Positions 27,268 through 38,733 of a stretch of 64,000 nucleotides of DNA are shown here, one piece after another. Location of the stretch: assembly GCF_007290395.2 (NCBI RefSeq), contig NZ_CP041656.2, positions 6,138,001-6,202,000 of the forward strand, given 5' to 3'. Origin of the DNA: Bradyrhizobium cosmicum. GTDB taxonomy: Bacteria; Pseudomonadota; Alphaproteobacteria; Rhizobiales; Xanthobacteraceae. Numbering within the stretch: position 1 is the stretch's first letter; the number at the start of each line of letters is the position of its first letter. The notes under the pieces were generated by a model. That model saw only the letters and a program-made list of their open reading frames with translations. It was not told the origin of the DNA and made no database searches. A program made the translations under genes and the position numbers.

Positions 27268-27633
27268 TTGCGGCATCCGCTCGACATCATCGCCATGTTC
27301 GCCGCGCTCTGGCTGCTGGCATCGATGGTGCTCGATGCGCTGACGCCGAAGGAGCTGACGGCGGTGATGATCGGCATCGCGATCGGGCCGGCCATCGTCA
27401 TCACCGCCGTGTTCTACTATCTCCGCTGCCCGCGACTGGATTTTGCGGTGATGTTCGCAGCGCTCTGGCTGATCTCCGACATCGCCATCGCGTTCATCTC
27501 GCCGACCCAGCTGCCGCATTTCCTGATCGCGCTCGGTTTCGTGCCGGCGCTGCTGATCGGCATCGTGCTGCACTGGCAACGCTTCCAGCGCCGCCACGAG
27601 CGGCTGACGGTGCCATCGGCGAAGCGGGGTTAG
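27268..27633 (+). CDS. Small four-helix membrane protein
   Basis: 121 residues with four predicted membrane helices: 5-24, 31-51, 58-76 and 83-103. The two halves look like a repeat, since DIIAMFAALWLLASMVLDALTP and DFAVMFAALWLISDIAIAFISP (given here as recurring MFAALWL blocks) occupy the same place in helices 1 and 3. Start codon TTG 27268 is supported by AGAGG eight bases upstream. The tail is basic and would be cytoplasmic. No function is recognised. It lies 67 bases after the thioesterase gene. Confidence 0.75.
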   Translation: MRHPLDIIAMFAALWLLASMVLDALTPKELTAVMIGIAIGPAIVITAVFYYLRCPRLDFAVMFAALWLISDIAIAFISPTQLPHFLIALGFVPALLIGIVLHWQRFQRRHERLTVPSAKRG

Positions 27634-27660
27634 CTCGCACTTGCTCCCGCGATGTTGGTG

Positions 27661-27783
27661 CGCTCCCTCTCCCGCTTGCGGGGGAGGGCTGGGGCGGGGG
27701 TGCCTCCACGATCGAGACACTCCCCGTGTCGAGAGAACCCCCACCCGGCGCTTCGCGCCGACCTCCCCCGCAAGCGGGAGAGG
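27661..27783. repeat. Palindromic intergenic repeat, family E
   Basis: CTCCCTCTCCCGCTTGCGGG at the left and CCCCGCAAGCGGGAGAGG at the right are reverse complements enclosing inner arms GGTGCCTCC and a cgcttcgcg loop region. It separates two convergent genes and could fold into a strong hairpin. A related copy is at 33161-33324. Confidence 0.8.
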
Positions 27784-27832
27784 TGAACCGCCTTCTTGGC
27801 TTGCACTGAATTCAACCAAAATTCGGTGCGCT

Positions 27833-29569
27833 TCAGCGCGATAGCAGATTGGTCTTGGCGAGATCGATGACCTCGTCGCCGCGGCCGCTCATCACCGCGC
27901 GCAGCACCCACAGGCTGAAGCCCTTGACCTGCTCGGCCGTGATGGTCGGCGGCATCGACAGCTCCTGCTTGGCGGTGACGACGTCGAGCAATGCCGGTCC
28001 GTTATGCGCCAGCATCTCCTTGACGGCGCCCGGAAGCTCGCCGGGGTCCTCGACCCGCCTGGCGAAGATGCCCATCGCACGCGCCATGGCGGCGAAGTCG
28101 GGATTTTCCAGATCTACATTGGTGTCGACGAAGCCCGCGGCCTTCATCTCCAGCGCGACGAAGCCGAGCACGCCGTTGTTGAAGACCACGACCTTCACCG
28201 GCAGCTTCATCTGCGTCAGCGTGATCAGATCGCCCATCAGCATGGTGAAGCCGCCGTCGCCCGACAGCGAGATCACCTGACGGCCGGGTTGAGAGGCCTG
28301 CGCGCCGATCGCCTGCGGCATGGCGTTGGCCATCGAGCCGTGCACGAACGAGCCGATCAGCCGGCGCCGGCCGTTCATGTCGAGATAGCGTGCCGCCCAC
28401 ACCGTCGGCGTGCCGACATCGGCGGTGAACACGGCATCGTCGGAGGCGTGGTCGCTGATGACTTTTGCGAGGTATTGCGGATGGATCGGCTTTGATCCCG
28501 GCGTACCCTTGGCGAGCGAATCGAGGCCTTCGCGTGCCTTCTTGTAATGCGTGATGGCGTCGTCGAGATGCTTGCGCTGCGTCTTGCTCTTCAGCAGCGG
28601 CAGCAGCGCCTCGATGGTGAGCTTGACGTCGCCGACGAGGCCGAGATCGATCTTGCAGCGCCGCCCCAGATTTTCTGGGCGAATGTCGACCTGCGCGATC
28701 TGGCAGTCGGTCGGGAAGAACTGCTTGTAGGGAAAATCCGTGCCGAGCATCACGAGGGCGTCGCAGGCGTGCATGGCGGCGTAGCCGGAGGAGAAGCCGA
28801 TGAAGCCGGTCATGCCGACGTCGTAGGGGTTGTCGTACTCGACATGCTCCTTGCCGCCGAGCGCATGGACGATCGGGCTCTTCAGGCTTTCTGCGAGCTG
28901 CATCAGCGGCGCATGCGCGCCGGCGCAGCCGCGGCCGCAGAACAGCGTGATGCGCTCGGCGCCGTTGAGGAGATCCGCCAGTGCTTTCAGCTCATCGGCC
29001 TGGGGCACGACCTTCGGGGCCGCCAGCGCGAGCCCGCGCGCCGTCGACAGCGCACGCTTCGGCGGGTCGCGGAAGGCGACATCGCCGGGCATGACAATGA
29101 CCGCAACACCGCGCAAGCCCACGGCCGCGCGGATTGCGTTCTCAATAACGTACGGCAGCTGGCTCTGGTCCGAGACCATCTCGCAATAATGGCTGCATTC
29201 GCGAAACAGGTTCTGCGGATGGGTTTCCTGGAAGTAGCCGCCGCCGATCTCGGCCGATGGGATCTGCGCCGCGATCGCCAGCACCGGAACGCGGCTGCGA
29301 TGCGCGTCGAACAGGCCGTTGATCAGATGCAGATTGCCGGGGCCGCACGAGCCCGCGCAGACCGCGAGGCTTCCGGTCATCTCGGCTTCGCCGGCGGCGG
29401 CGAACGCCGCGACCTCTTCGTGCCGGACATGGATCCATTCGATGGTGCCGCGGCGGCGCAGCGCCTCGGTGAACGCGTTCAGACTGTCGCCGACGATGCC
29501 ATAGATGCGCTTGACGCCGGCCTGTTCGAGCGTTGCCACGAACAGTTCGGCCACGTTGTTGATCGCCAT
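27833..29569 (-). CDS. poxB: Pyruvate dehydrogenase (quinone)/pyruvate oxidase
   Basis: 578 residues, close to E. coli PoxB (572) along its whole length: [27 protein letters not shown] with the Glu that activates thiamine diphosphate (about 50), [24 protein letters not shown] [19 protein letters not shown], and [20 protein letters not shown]. The Mg/ThDP-binding GDG motif lies in [15 protein letters not shown]. It binds FAD and ThDP and passes electrons from pyruvate to ubiquinone at the membrane, forming acetate and CO2. AGGAG six bases upstream selects ATG 29569, not the ATG ten codons earlier. Confidence 0.93.
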   Translation of the reverse strand: MAINNVAELFVATLEQAGVKRIYGIVGDSLNAFTEALRRRGTIEWIHVRHEEVAAFAAAGEAEMTGSLAVCAGSCGPGNLHLINGLFDAHRSRVPVLAIAAQIPSAEIGGGYFQETHPQNLFRECSHYCEMVSDQSQLPYVIENAIRAAVGLRGVAVIVMPGDVAFRDPPKRALSTARGLALAAPKVVPQADELKALADLLNGAERITLFCGRGCAGAHAPLMQLAESLKSPIVHALGGKEHVEYDNPYDVGMTGFIGFSSGYAAMHACDALVMLGTDFPYKQFFPTDCQIAQVDIRPENLGRRCKIDLGLVGDVKLTIEALLPLLKSKTQRKHLDDAITHYKKAREGLDSLAKGTPGSKPIHPQYLAKVISDHASDDAVFTADVGTPTVWAARYLDMNGRRRLIGSFVHGSMANAMPQAIGAQASQPGRQVISLSGDGGFTMLMGDLITLTQMKLPVKVVVFNNGVLGFVALEMKAAGFVDTNVDLENPDFAAMARAMGIFARRVEDPGELPGAVKEMLAHNGPALLDVVTAKQELSMPPTITAEQVKGFSLWVLRAVMSGRGDEVIDLAKTNLLSR

Positions 29570-29649
29570 GTCGGTCTCCTGATTCCGCGAGTGATGCACG
29601 ATAGGATAACGCGCGGCGGCGACCAGATCACGGCTTGTTTATTGCTGCT

Positions 29650-30282
29650 TCAGTCTTTCGCAATCGCCCGATCGTAGGCCGCGATCGTCACCCTGGCGCG
29701 CGCCGCGACGTCGGCGGCCGACATGCCGGGCTTATAGAGACTGGAGCCGAGCCCGAACGCAGTCACACCGCCCTTGATGTACTCCGCGAAATTCTGGTCG
29801 GAGACGCCGCCGACGGCGGCGATCAGCACGCCTGATGGCAGCACGGCGCGAATGGCGGCGATGCCGGAGGCGCCGAGCACGCTGGCCGGAAAGAACTTAA
29901 GGCCGGAGGCGCCGGAGCGCGCCGCGAGCAGCGCCTCGGTCGGAGAGAACACGCCCGGCAACGTCACCATGGCGTATTGATGCGCACGCGCGAGCACCTG
30001 CGTATCCACATTCGGCGAGACCATCAGCTTGCCGCCGACGTCATTGAGGCGATCGACATCCGAGGTGGTCAGCACGGTGCCTGCGCCGATCAGCACGCCT
30101 GATGGCGCCAGCTTCACGGCGGTCGCGATCGAGCGGAACGGATCGGGCGAGTTGAGGGGAATCTCGATCGCGGTCATGCCGGCCTCGATCAGCACGCCGA
30201 CGATAGCCTCGGTCTCCTCGGGCTTGACGCCGCGCAGGATCGCGACCAACGGTCGCTTCATCGGCGGAAAGGGAACGCTCAT
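29650..30282 (-). CDS. dgoA: 2-dehydro-3-deoxy-6-phosphogalactonate aldolase
   Basis: 210 residues of the KDPG/KDPGal aldolase family. The Glu in TAIEIPLNSPDP and the Schiff-base Lys in SGLKFFPAS are present, with LPGVFSPTEALLA and AVGGVSDQNFAEYI as further family blocks. It splits 2-dehydro-3-deoxy-6-phosphogalactonate into pyruvate and glyceraldehyde 3-phosphate. The adjacent DgoK-type kinase, 13 bases upstream on the same strand, argues for the galactonate substrate over the gluconate one. ATG 30282 is chosen because earlier in-frame starts lie inside the kinase gene. Confidence 0.9.
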   Translation of the reverse strand: MSVPFPPMKRPLVAILRGVKPEETEAIVGVLIEAGMTAIEIPLNSPDPFRSIATAVKLAPSGVLIGAGTVLTTSDVDRLNDVGGKLMVSPNVDTQVLARAHQYAMVTLPGVFSPTEALLAARSGASGLKFFPASVLGASGIAAIRAVLPSGVLIAAVGGVSDQNFAEYIKGGVTAFGLGSSLYKPGMSAADVAARARVTIAAYDRAIAKD

Positions 30283-30295
30283 CTTCGGTGTCCTT

Positions 30296-31210
30296 CTATC
30301 TCGTCCAGATCGCGGCCGCCGCCATCGACAGGCCGCGGCGGACGGCTTCATCGGCGTCGATCGGCTGCACGGCGATCGACAACGCATCGAAGGCGTGCCG
30401 GTACAGCGCCGCGAGCCGCCCTGAGGCAATCAGCGTAATGCCTGCCTTCGGTACCGCGCCGGAGAGTCCTGCCGCCAGCTCGGCGCCGATCAACGTACCC
30501 GACAGCGTTTCGCGCGCGGCGGCCGGCGTGCCGCCGAACAGCAGCTGCCGCGACCGCGCGGTGAACAGGAGATTGGCCGCGAAGGCCGGCGCGTCGTAAG
30601 CGGCTTTCACCGCCGCCTTGAAGCTCGCGACATCCTCGGCATCGTCGGCGCCGGCAACCGCAAGCGACAGAATCGTCTCGCGTGAGACCACGCTGAACAG
30701 CTCGCCGGTCATGAAGGTCGAGAAATGTGCGACGGCGCCGTCCTTCACCCGCACCCATTTCGAATGTGTGCCGGGCATGCAGACCAGCGCCTCGCCTGCG
30801 GCCGCAAGGCCGAGTGCGCCGAGCAATTGCGTCTCCTCGCCACGCATCACGTCAGGTGCGCTGGCGTCGCGCTGCGCGATGCCGGGCAGGATGCGGATGT
30901 CGCGCGCCTCGCCCCCCACGCGCGCGGCCTGCTTCAGGACGGCAGCGAGCGGCGCCGGCGTATCGACATAGCCGGCCTCGACCCAGCCGGTCTTGGCACC
31001 GGCCATGCCGCAGATGAGAACCGGCAGCCGGGCGGGAGCCTCGACGGCCGCCAGATGCGACTGCAGCACGCCGGCAAAACCCACTTTGGCCGCCGCCAGC
31101 ATGCCCTCGTCGCTGCGTCGCGTCGCCAACACCTGGCCGGCGCGATCGACCAGCCACAGCCGGAAGCTGCTGGTGCCCCAGTCCACCGCGACATAGGCGG
31201 GTGCGGTCAT
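30296..31210 (-). CDS. dgoK: 2-dehydro-3-deoxygalactonokinase
   Basis: A 304-residue DgoK. The N-terminal phosphate loop VAVDWGTSSFRLWLVD (residues 7-22), the MAGAKTGWVEAGYVDTP block near 69-85 and VCMPGTHSKWVRV near 142-154 are diagnostic. It phosphorylates 2-dehydro-3-deoxygalactonate to feed the adjacent aldolase. No galactonate dehydratase (dgoD), transporter or GntR-type DgoR lies next to the pair, so the locus covers only the last two steps of the De Ley-Doudoroff route. ATG 31210 follows a weak ribosome binding site; the longer frame to 31309 enters the intergenic region. Confidence 0.9.
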   Translation of the reverse strand: MTAPAYVAVDWGTSSFRLWLVDRAGQVLATRRSDEGMLAAAKVGFAGVLQSHLAAVEAPARLPVLICGMAGAKTGWVEAGYVDTPAPLAAVLKQAARVGGEARDIRILPGIAQRDASAPDVMRGEETQLLGALGLAAAGEALVCMPGTHSKWVRVKDGAVAHFSTFMTGELFSVVSRETILSLAVAGADDAEDVASFKAAVKAAYDAPAFAANLLFTARSRQLLFGGTPAAARETLSGTLIGAELAAGLSGAVPKAGITLIASGRLAALYRHAFDALSIAVQPIDADEAVRRGLSMAAAAIWTR

Positions 31211-31428
31211 CTCGACTCTTGTCCTCGTCTCACCGGCAAGACGCCGTCTCGCGACAATGAGACGACGTCCTGCAAATCCGCCCCGGAATATCGGCAATTG
31301 CCGCCGCAAACCAGCGCTTTCTCGCAGGTCTGAGCCGCCCGCCGCGCTGGCACAGCGCTTGCTGAATTGCCTCCGCTCACGTCCGTGAACCGCGCAACAA
31401 GACGCGTCAACATCAGATGAGGAAACCC

Positions 31429-32526
31429 ATGGAGATCGGCTATTTCACGATGCCTTCGCATCCGCCGGAGTGCGGCCTGAAGGAAGGACACGACTGGGAC
31501 CTGCAGGTCCTGCGCTGGCTCGACGAGCTCGGCTATCAGGAAGCCTGGATCGGCGAGCACCACACCGCGCCCTGGGAACCCAATCCCACCCCCGACCTGC
31601 TGATCGCGCAGGCACTGATGCAGACCAAGAATATCCGCATTGGACCGGGCGGGTTCCTGCTGCCCTATCATCACCCGGCCGAGCTCGCCAACCGCGTCGC
31701 CATGCTCGACCACCTCTCCGGAGGCCGGCTCAATTTCGGCGTCGCCGCATCCGGCCTGCCGAGCGACTGGGCGATGTTCAACGTCGACGGCATGAGCGGG
31801 CAGAACCGCGACATGACCCGCGAGGCGCTCGAGATCATCCTGAAGATGTGGAGCGATCCCGCGCCCTGGACCTACAAGGGCAAGTTCTGGACGGTCTCCA
31901 AGCCGGACACGATGTTCGACTTCCTCAAGCCGCACATCAAGCCGTTGCAGACACCGCATCCGCCGATCGGTGTCGCCGGCCTGTCGAAGAACTCGGACAC
32001 GCTGAAGCTTGCCGGCGAGCGCGGCTTCATCCCGATGAGCCTCAACCTCAACCCGGCCTATGTCGGCAGCCATTGGGACTCGGTCGAGATCGGCGCCGCC
32101 AAGACCGGGCGCAAGCCGAACCGCGCCGATTGGCGCCTGGTGCGCGAGGTGTTCGTCGCCGACACCGACGAGGAGGCATGGAAGCTCTCGACCGGCGACA
32201 TGATGGGCCGGATGATGGGCGAGTACTTCCTGCCGCTGCTCGGCCATTTCGGCTTCAAGGACTATCTGAAGCACGCGCCCGACGTGCCCGACAGCGACGT
32301 CACCGTCGAATATTGCGCCAAGCGGAACTGGATCGTCGGCTCGCCGGCCACCGTCGCCGAGAAGATCGAGAAGATTTACGACGAGGTCGGCGGCTTCGGC
32401 GTGCTCTGCGTGTTCGGCTTCGACTACAAGCACAAGCCGGAAGCCTGGCACCACTCGCTCTCGCTGCTCAAGAACGAGGTGATGCCGCGCCTGAAGCATC
32501 TCGGCTCCGCGAAGAAGGCAGCTTGA
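31429..32526 (+). CDS. LLM-class flavin-dependent (luciferase-like) monooxygenase
   Basis: 365 residues of the bacterial luciferase-like fold. Family blocks are IGYFTMPSHPP at the start, ELGYQEAWIGEHHTAPWEPN near 37-56, LLPYHHPAELANRVAMLDHLS near 82-102, and PIGVAGLSKNSDTLKLAGE near 180. It uses reduced FMN and O2 to oxygenate a substrate, probably an alkane sulfonate, ketone or similar. The reduced flavin would come from the flavin reductase encoded 58 bases downstream, making a two-component system. GAGGAAA with a five-base spacer supports ATG 31429 over ATG 31417. The substrate is unknown. Confidence 0.9.
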   Translation: MEIGYFTMPSHPPECGLKEGHDWDLQVLRWLDELGYQEAWIGEHHTAPWEPNPTPDLLIAQALMQTKNIRIGPGGFLLPYHHPAELANRVAMLDHLSGGRLNFGVAASGLPSDWAMFNVDGMSGQNRDMTREALEIILKMWSDPAPWTYKGKFWTVSKPDTMFDFLKPHIKPLQTPHPPIGVAGLSKNSDTLKLAGERGFIPMSLNLNPAYVGSHWDSVEIGAAKTGRKPNRADWRLVREVFVADTDEEAWKLSTGDMMGRMMGEYFLPLLGHFGFKDYLKHAPDVPDSDVTVEYCAKRNWIVGSPATVAEKIEKIYDEVGGFGVLCVFGFDYKHKPEAWHHSLSLLKNEVMPRLKHLGSAKKAA

Positions 32527-32584
32527 CCGACAGCGGGTGCGGCGCGATCGTGCCGCACCCGCATTCATTTCGGAGATTTTTGGC

Positions 32585-33139
32585 GTGAGCGTGGACGCGA
32601 AGGATTTCAAGCAGGCGATGCGCCAATGCGCCGGCGCGGTCGCACTGGTCACGGTGGGCGCCGAACACGGCAAGCGCACGGGACTGACAGTCACGTCGGC
32701 CTGTTCGCTGTCGGACAATCCGCCGTCGCTGATCGTCTGCGTCAACCGCAACGCCAGCGCGCATGCGCGCATCCGCGAGGAAAGGGCTTTTGCGATCAAC
32801 TTCCTGCACGAGGACCACGCGGCGCTGGCGCTGACCTTCAGCGGCCAGAAAGGCGTCAACGGCGATGACCGTTTTGCTTTCGGCCAATGGACGCGCGGCA
32901 CGACCGGCGCGCCGGTGTTGACGGATGCGGTCGCCGCGTTCGACTGCGTGCTGGCGCAGGAGTTCGAGACGAAGACGCATTCGATCTTCGTCGGCGAGGT
33001 CCGCGGCGCGTCGCATTCCGACGGGGCTTCGCCGCTCGTGTACCTGCGCAGCAGTTTCCACATGCCCCACGAGATCCGCGGCACCGTGACGGTCGGCGAT
33101 CGCGATTCGCGACATCTGAGCTGGAGCGATTTTTCGTAA
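32585..33139 (+). CDS. Flavin reductase (DIM6/NTAB family)
   Basis: 184 residues. FKQAMRQCAGAVALVTVGAE, RTGLTVTSACSLSDNPPSL and a closing SSFHMPHEI are typical of NAD(P)H:FMN oxidoreductases that feed two-component monooxygenases. The start is GTG 32585 with GGAG ten bases upstream. The likely partner is the luciferase-like enzyme immediately upstream on the same strand. Its cofactor preference, FMN or FAD, cannot be decided from sequence. Confidence 0.9.
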   Translation: MSVDAKDFKQAMRQCAGAVALVTVGAEHGKRTGLTVTSACSLSDNPPSLIVCVNRNASAHARIREERAFAINFLHEDHAALALTFSGQKGVNGDDRFAFGQWTRGTTGAPVLTDAVAAFDCVLAQEFETKTHSIFVGEVRGASHSDGASPLVYLRSSFHMPHEIRGTVTVGDRDSRHLSWSDFS

Positions 33140-33160
33140 GGGAGCGGCGGCGGCAGCGGT

Positions 33161-33324
33161 GCGCTCCCTCGCCCCGCTTGCGGGGAGAGGGTTGGGGTGA
33201 GGGGGAGCCTCCGCGAAGAAGGTAGCAATTGGACTCGTGGACAGTGCCCCTCACCCGCCGCGCTTCGGACGATGCTTCGCATCGCTCGGCGCGCGTCGGC
33301 CTCTCCCCGCACGCGGGGAGAGGC
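33161..33324. repeat. Palindromic intergenic repeat, family E, second copy
   Basis: GCTCCCTCGCCCCGCTTGCG on the left faces CTCTCCCCGCACGCGGGGAG on the right, with GCGCTTCGGACGATGCTTCG inside. It lies between two convergent genes, as does the copy at 27661-27783, and may serve as the 3' end of both transcripts. Confidence 0.75.
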
Positions 33325-33337
33325 GAAGAAAGAGAGC

Positions 33338-35206
<1,869 letters not shown>

Positions 35207-35301
35207 CGCGGACGTCTCCACCCTGTATTATTGTGCAAAGTCTGGCACCACAGGCGGGGATGTCAATCGGGAACCGGGACGCAGCTATTGCTGCACTGCG
35301 C

Positions 35302-38300
35302 TCACCACGTGTCGATGCACGGCCGCTTCTTCTCCGTCCTCAGCGCTGGCTTCGGGACCGAGCGCAGGCCCGCCATGATCCAGCGCCGCGTCTCGGAGGG
35401 GTCGATGACGTTGTCGATCTCGAACACCGAGGCGATCGAGACCGCCTTGCCGTTGGCGTAGAGCTCGGCGACCTTGTTGCGGTAGTAGGTCTCGCGCTCC
35501 TCGGGGTCGGCGATCGCCTCCATCTCCTTGCGGAAGCCGAGCCGGACATAACCCTCCAGGCCCATGCCGCCGAACTCGCCGGTCGGCCAGGCCGCGGTGA
35601 AGAATGAGGCGTGGAAGCCGCCGCCGATCATCGACTGCGCGCCGAGACCATAGCCCTTGCGCAGCACGATGCCGAACAGCGGCACGGTGAGGCTCGCGCC
35701 GGTGACGAACATGCGCGAGACGTGGCGCACGATCGCGGTCTTCTCGGCTTCGGGACCGACCATGAAGCCGGGCGTGTCGCACAGCGAGACGATGGGCAGG
35801 TCGAAGGCGTCGCAGAGCTGCAGGAAGCGCGCGGCCTTATCGCCGGCGTCGGCGTCGATCGCGCCGCCGAGATGGCGTGGGTTGTTGGCGATCAGGCCGA
35901 ACGGCTTGCCCTCGATCCGGATCAGCGCCGTGATCATTCCGACGCCGAACTCCCGGCGCAGCTCCAGCACGCTGTCCTTGTCCGCGACGAGGTCGATCAC
36001 GCTGCGGATGTCGTAGACGCGCAAACGGTTCTCGGGGATGGCGCGGCGCAGCAGCCGCTGGTCGGCCGCCTGCCACTCAGTCACCGCGCCCTGGAAATAG
36101 GACAGATATTTCTGCGCGACGGCCGTCGCCTCCTCCTCCTCCTCGACAAGGATGTCGATGACGCCGTTGGGCGACTGGAACGAGACAGGGCCGACCTCGG
36201 CCGGATGATACACGCCGAGCCCGCCGCCCTCGATCATCGCGGGGCCGCCCATGCCGATCGAGGCGTTCCTGGTGGCGATGATAACGTCGCAGCAGCCGAG
36301 CATCGCGGCGTTGCCGGCAAAGCAATAGCCGGAGACCACACCGATCACGGGCACTAGGCCCGAGAGCCGTGCGAACTGCACGAAGGACGGACCGTCGAGG
36401 CCGGTCATGCCGAGCCGGTCGGTGTCGCCGGGCCGGCCGCCGCCGCCCTCGGCGTAGAACACCAGGGGCACGTGCCAATCTTCCGCCAAAGTCAGCATGC
36501 GGTCGATCTTCTTGTGGTTCATGTGGCCCTGCGTGCCCGCGAGCACGGTGTAGTCGTAGGCCACGACGATGCAGCGGCCGCCTTCAGGGCCGAACTTATC
36601 GGCATTCACCGTGGCGACGCCCATGACGAGACCATCGGCCGGCGTGTTCTTGATGAGATCGTCGACCTTGCGCCGGCGGCGCTGCGCCGCGATGGCGAGA
36701 CTACCATATTCCATGAACGAGCCGTCGTCGACGAGCTGGGCGACATTTTCGCGCGCGGTGCGCTGGTTGGTGTTGCGGCGGCGCTCGACCGAGGCCGGCC
36801 GATTGGCATCGAGCGTATTGGCCTGGCGCGCGATCAGCTCAGCGAGATCAGGACGGATGTGGTCGAGATCGATCTCCACCTCCGCCGCCGATGCGTCGGC
36901 CGCGACGTCGAGCGGCTCCAAATACAGGATCGGCTCGCCATGCATCAAGGTGACGCCGTCGCCGGCAACGAGCTTCATGACACGGCCGCCCTGCTCGGCC
37001 GTGACGAGATGCTCCATCTTCATGGACTCGATCACGGCGAGCTGCTGGCCGGGGCGCACGATCTCGCCCTCCTTGACCTGGATGGTGACGATGGTCCCCT
37101 GCAAGGGCGCCGCGACCATCAAAGCGCCTTCAGGCACCACCTGCGCGACGGGTGCCTCAGTAGCGTGAACGCTACTGCGCTCAGTTGCGGCAAAATACAG
37201 CGGCTTGGCCGCGCCATCGGCGGCCTCGACGAGCTTTGCGATGTTGTGATCGATGAAGTCGGTCGCGATGCGGTTGGTCCTGAAATCGGGATGCGCGAGC
37301 ACCGCCTGGAGGAAAGCCATGTTGGTGACGACGCCGTCGATCCGGAACTCGCGGAGGGCTCGCGAGGCTTTCGCGACGACGTCATGCCAGGCCTCGCCCG
37401 GCGTATGAACGATGACCTTGGCGAGCAGCGAGTCGAACGCGGCAGTGGTCTTGTAGCCGGCATAGCCAAAGCTATCGACGCGCACACCGGGCCCCGACGG
37501 CGGCTCGAACACCGCGAGCACGCCCCCGGTCGGATGCGTGGCGCCCATCTCGTCCAGCGTCTCCATGTTGACGCGGAGCTGCATGGCATAGCCGCGCGGC
37601 TTCGGAATCGATCTCTGCGCGAGGCCGAGCGAGGCCAGCGTCGCCCCTGATGCGACCGCGAGCTGGGCACGGACGAGGTCTATTCCAAGTACTTCTTCCG
37701 TCACGGTATGCTCGACCTGGAGCCGCGGATTGGCCTCGATGAACGCAAAGCTGTCCTCGGCCGTGCCATCGACCAGGAACTCGAACGTGCCGAGATTGTC
37801 ATACGACGCCGCAGCCGCGAGCTGCTTCGCCGCCTCGATGATCCGGCCGCGCAAGGTCTCGCTCAGGGACGGGCTCGGCGCCACCTCGATCAGCTTCTGG
37901 TGCCGGCGCTGGATGGTGCATTCACGCTCCCAGAGATGCGAGATCGCGCCATGACGGTCGCCGATGATCTGCACCTCGATGTGGCGCGCCTGCCGGATCA
38001 GCCGCTCGGCATAGACGCCGTCGAAGCCGAATGCCGCCTTGGCCTCGGACTGGCAGCGCGCGTAGGCCTCGGCGAGATCGCCTGCGTTCTCCACCACGCG
38101 CATGCCGCGGCCGCCGCCGCCGGCCATCGCCTTGATCACGATCGCGGCGCCCTTGCCCAGGGATTCGAAGAATGCGGTGATCTCCTCGAGGCTCGACGGG
38201 CCGCTGGTGCCAGCGATGATCGGTACGCCGCAGCGCTTTGCCAATTGCCGCGCCGCGACCTTGTCGCCGAACAGCTCGAGCGCCGTCACCTTCGGTCCGA

Positions 38301-38607
38301 CGAAGGCGATGCGCGCCTCCGCGCAGGCCTTGGCGAATGCCGCGTTCTCGCTGAGGAAGCCGTAGCCGGGATGCACGGCATCGCAGCCGGCACTCCCGGC
38401 AGCCTTCACCACCGCCCCGATGTCGAGATAGGCCCGCGCACCGCGGCCGGGGATTTCGACCGCCTCGTCGGCCACACGTACATGCAGCGACAGCGCGTCA
38501 TCCGCGGGGTGGACCGCAACCGTCGCGATGCCTGCATCGGCCGCCGCGCGTGCGATGCGGATGGCGATCTCGCCACGGTTGGCGATCAGGAGTTTCTTGA
38601 ACGACAT
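35302..38607 (-). CDS. Single-chain acyl-CoA carboxylase (BC-BCCP-CT fusion)
   Basis: 1,101 residues holding a whole biotin-dependent carboxylase. Biotin carboxylase covers about 1-450 (KKLLIANRGEIAIRIAR, ATP-grasp KAMAGGGGRGMR, FIEANPRLQVEHTVTE). The biotin carrier lies around 495-570 with ESMKME, the biotinylated Lys at about 530. The N- and C-carboxyltransferase domains cover about 610-1,101 (GSLAIAAQRRRR, then VGVVSGYCFAGNAAMLGCCD and a long HLGGAIDADAGDKAARFL region). The gene layout matches the long-chain acyl-CoA carboxylase type described in mycobacteria and some alphaproteobacteria, in place of the usual separate subunits. The acyl-CoA substrate is unknown. GGAG eight bases before ATG 38607 fixes the start. 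Confidence 0.92.
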   Translation of the reverse strand: MSFKKLLIANRGEIAIRIARAAADAGIATVAVHPADDALSLHVRVADEAVEIPGRGARAYLDIGAVVKAAGSAGCDAVHPGYGFLSENAAFAKACAEARIAFVGPKVTALELFGDKVAARQLAKRCGVPIIAGTSGPSSLEEITAFFESLGKGAAIVIKAMAGGGGRGMRVVENAGDLAEAYARCQSEAKAAFGFDGVYAERLIRQARHIEVQIIGDRHGAISHLWERECTIQRRHQKLIEVAPSPSLSETLRGRIIEAAKQLAAAASYDNLGTFEFLVDGTAEDSFAFIEANPRLQVEHTVTEEVLGIDLVRAQLAVASGATLASLGLAQRSIPKPRGYAMQLRVNMETLDEMGATHPTGGVLAVFEPPSGPGVRVDSFGYAGYKTTAAFDSLLAKVIVHTPGEAWHDVVAKASRALREFRIDGVVTNMAFLQAVLAHPDFRTNRIATDFIDHNIAKLVEAADGAAKPLYFAATERSSVHATEAPVAQVVPEGALMVAAPLQGTIVTIQVKEGEIVRPGQQLAVIESMKMEHLVTAEQGGRVMKLVAGDGVTLMHGEPILYLEPLDVAADASAAEVEIDLDHIRPDLAELIARQANTLDANRPASVERRRNTNQRTARENVAQLVDDGSFMEYGSLAIAAQRRRRKVDDLIKNTPADGLVMGVATVNADKFGPEGGRCIVVAYDYTVLAGTQGHMNHKKIDRMLTLAEDWHVPLVFYAEGGGGRPGDTDRLGMTGLDGPSFVQFARLSGLVPVIGVVSGYCFAGNAAMLGCCDVIIATRNASIGMGGPAMIEGGGLGVYHPAEVGPVSFQSPNGVIDILVEEEEEATAVAQKYLSYFQGAVTEWQAADQRLLRRAIPENRLRVYDIRSVIDLVADKDSVLELRREFGVGMITALIRIEGKPFGLIANNPRHLGGAIDADAGDKAARFLQLCDAFDLPIVSLCDTPGFMVGPEAEKTAIVRHVSRMFVTGASLTVPLFGIVLRKGYGLGAQSMIGGGFHASFFTAAWPTGEFGGMGLEGYVRLGFRKEMEAIADPEERETYYRNKVAELYANGKAVSIASVFEIDNVIDPSETRRWIMAGLRSVPKPALRTEKKRPCIDTW

Positions 38608-38733
38608 GCAGCGATCTCCATGCCCGCAGCCGAGCGCAGGGGCAGCAGGTTCGTGGTCCTGCATCTTCGCTTTGGCTGCAGCCGTCAAGGGAGGGAATAC
38701 CGGACGCGACGACCGCTCCCGTCGGCCGGAATA

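Noticed and set aside
31211..31416. Extra N-terminal residues for the DgoK gene (frame open to 31309)
   Set aside because: The added residues are basic and not family-like; ATG 31210 begins exactly at the conserved phosphate loop region.
35222..35301. TGGCAC at 35245 as the -24 half of a sigma-54 promoter
   Set aside because: The required GC/TTGC element at -12 is absent at the right spacing; it lies upstream of a gene on the other strand.
36120..36150. Run of CTC triplets in the carboxylase gene as a slippage-prone repeat
   Set aside because: It encodes a short run of Glu inside a loop and is only five or six triplets long; phase variation is unlikely.
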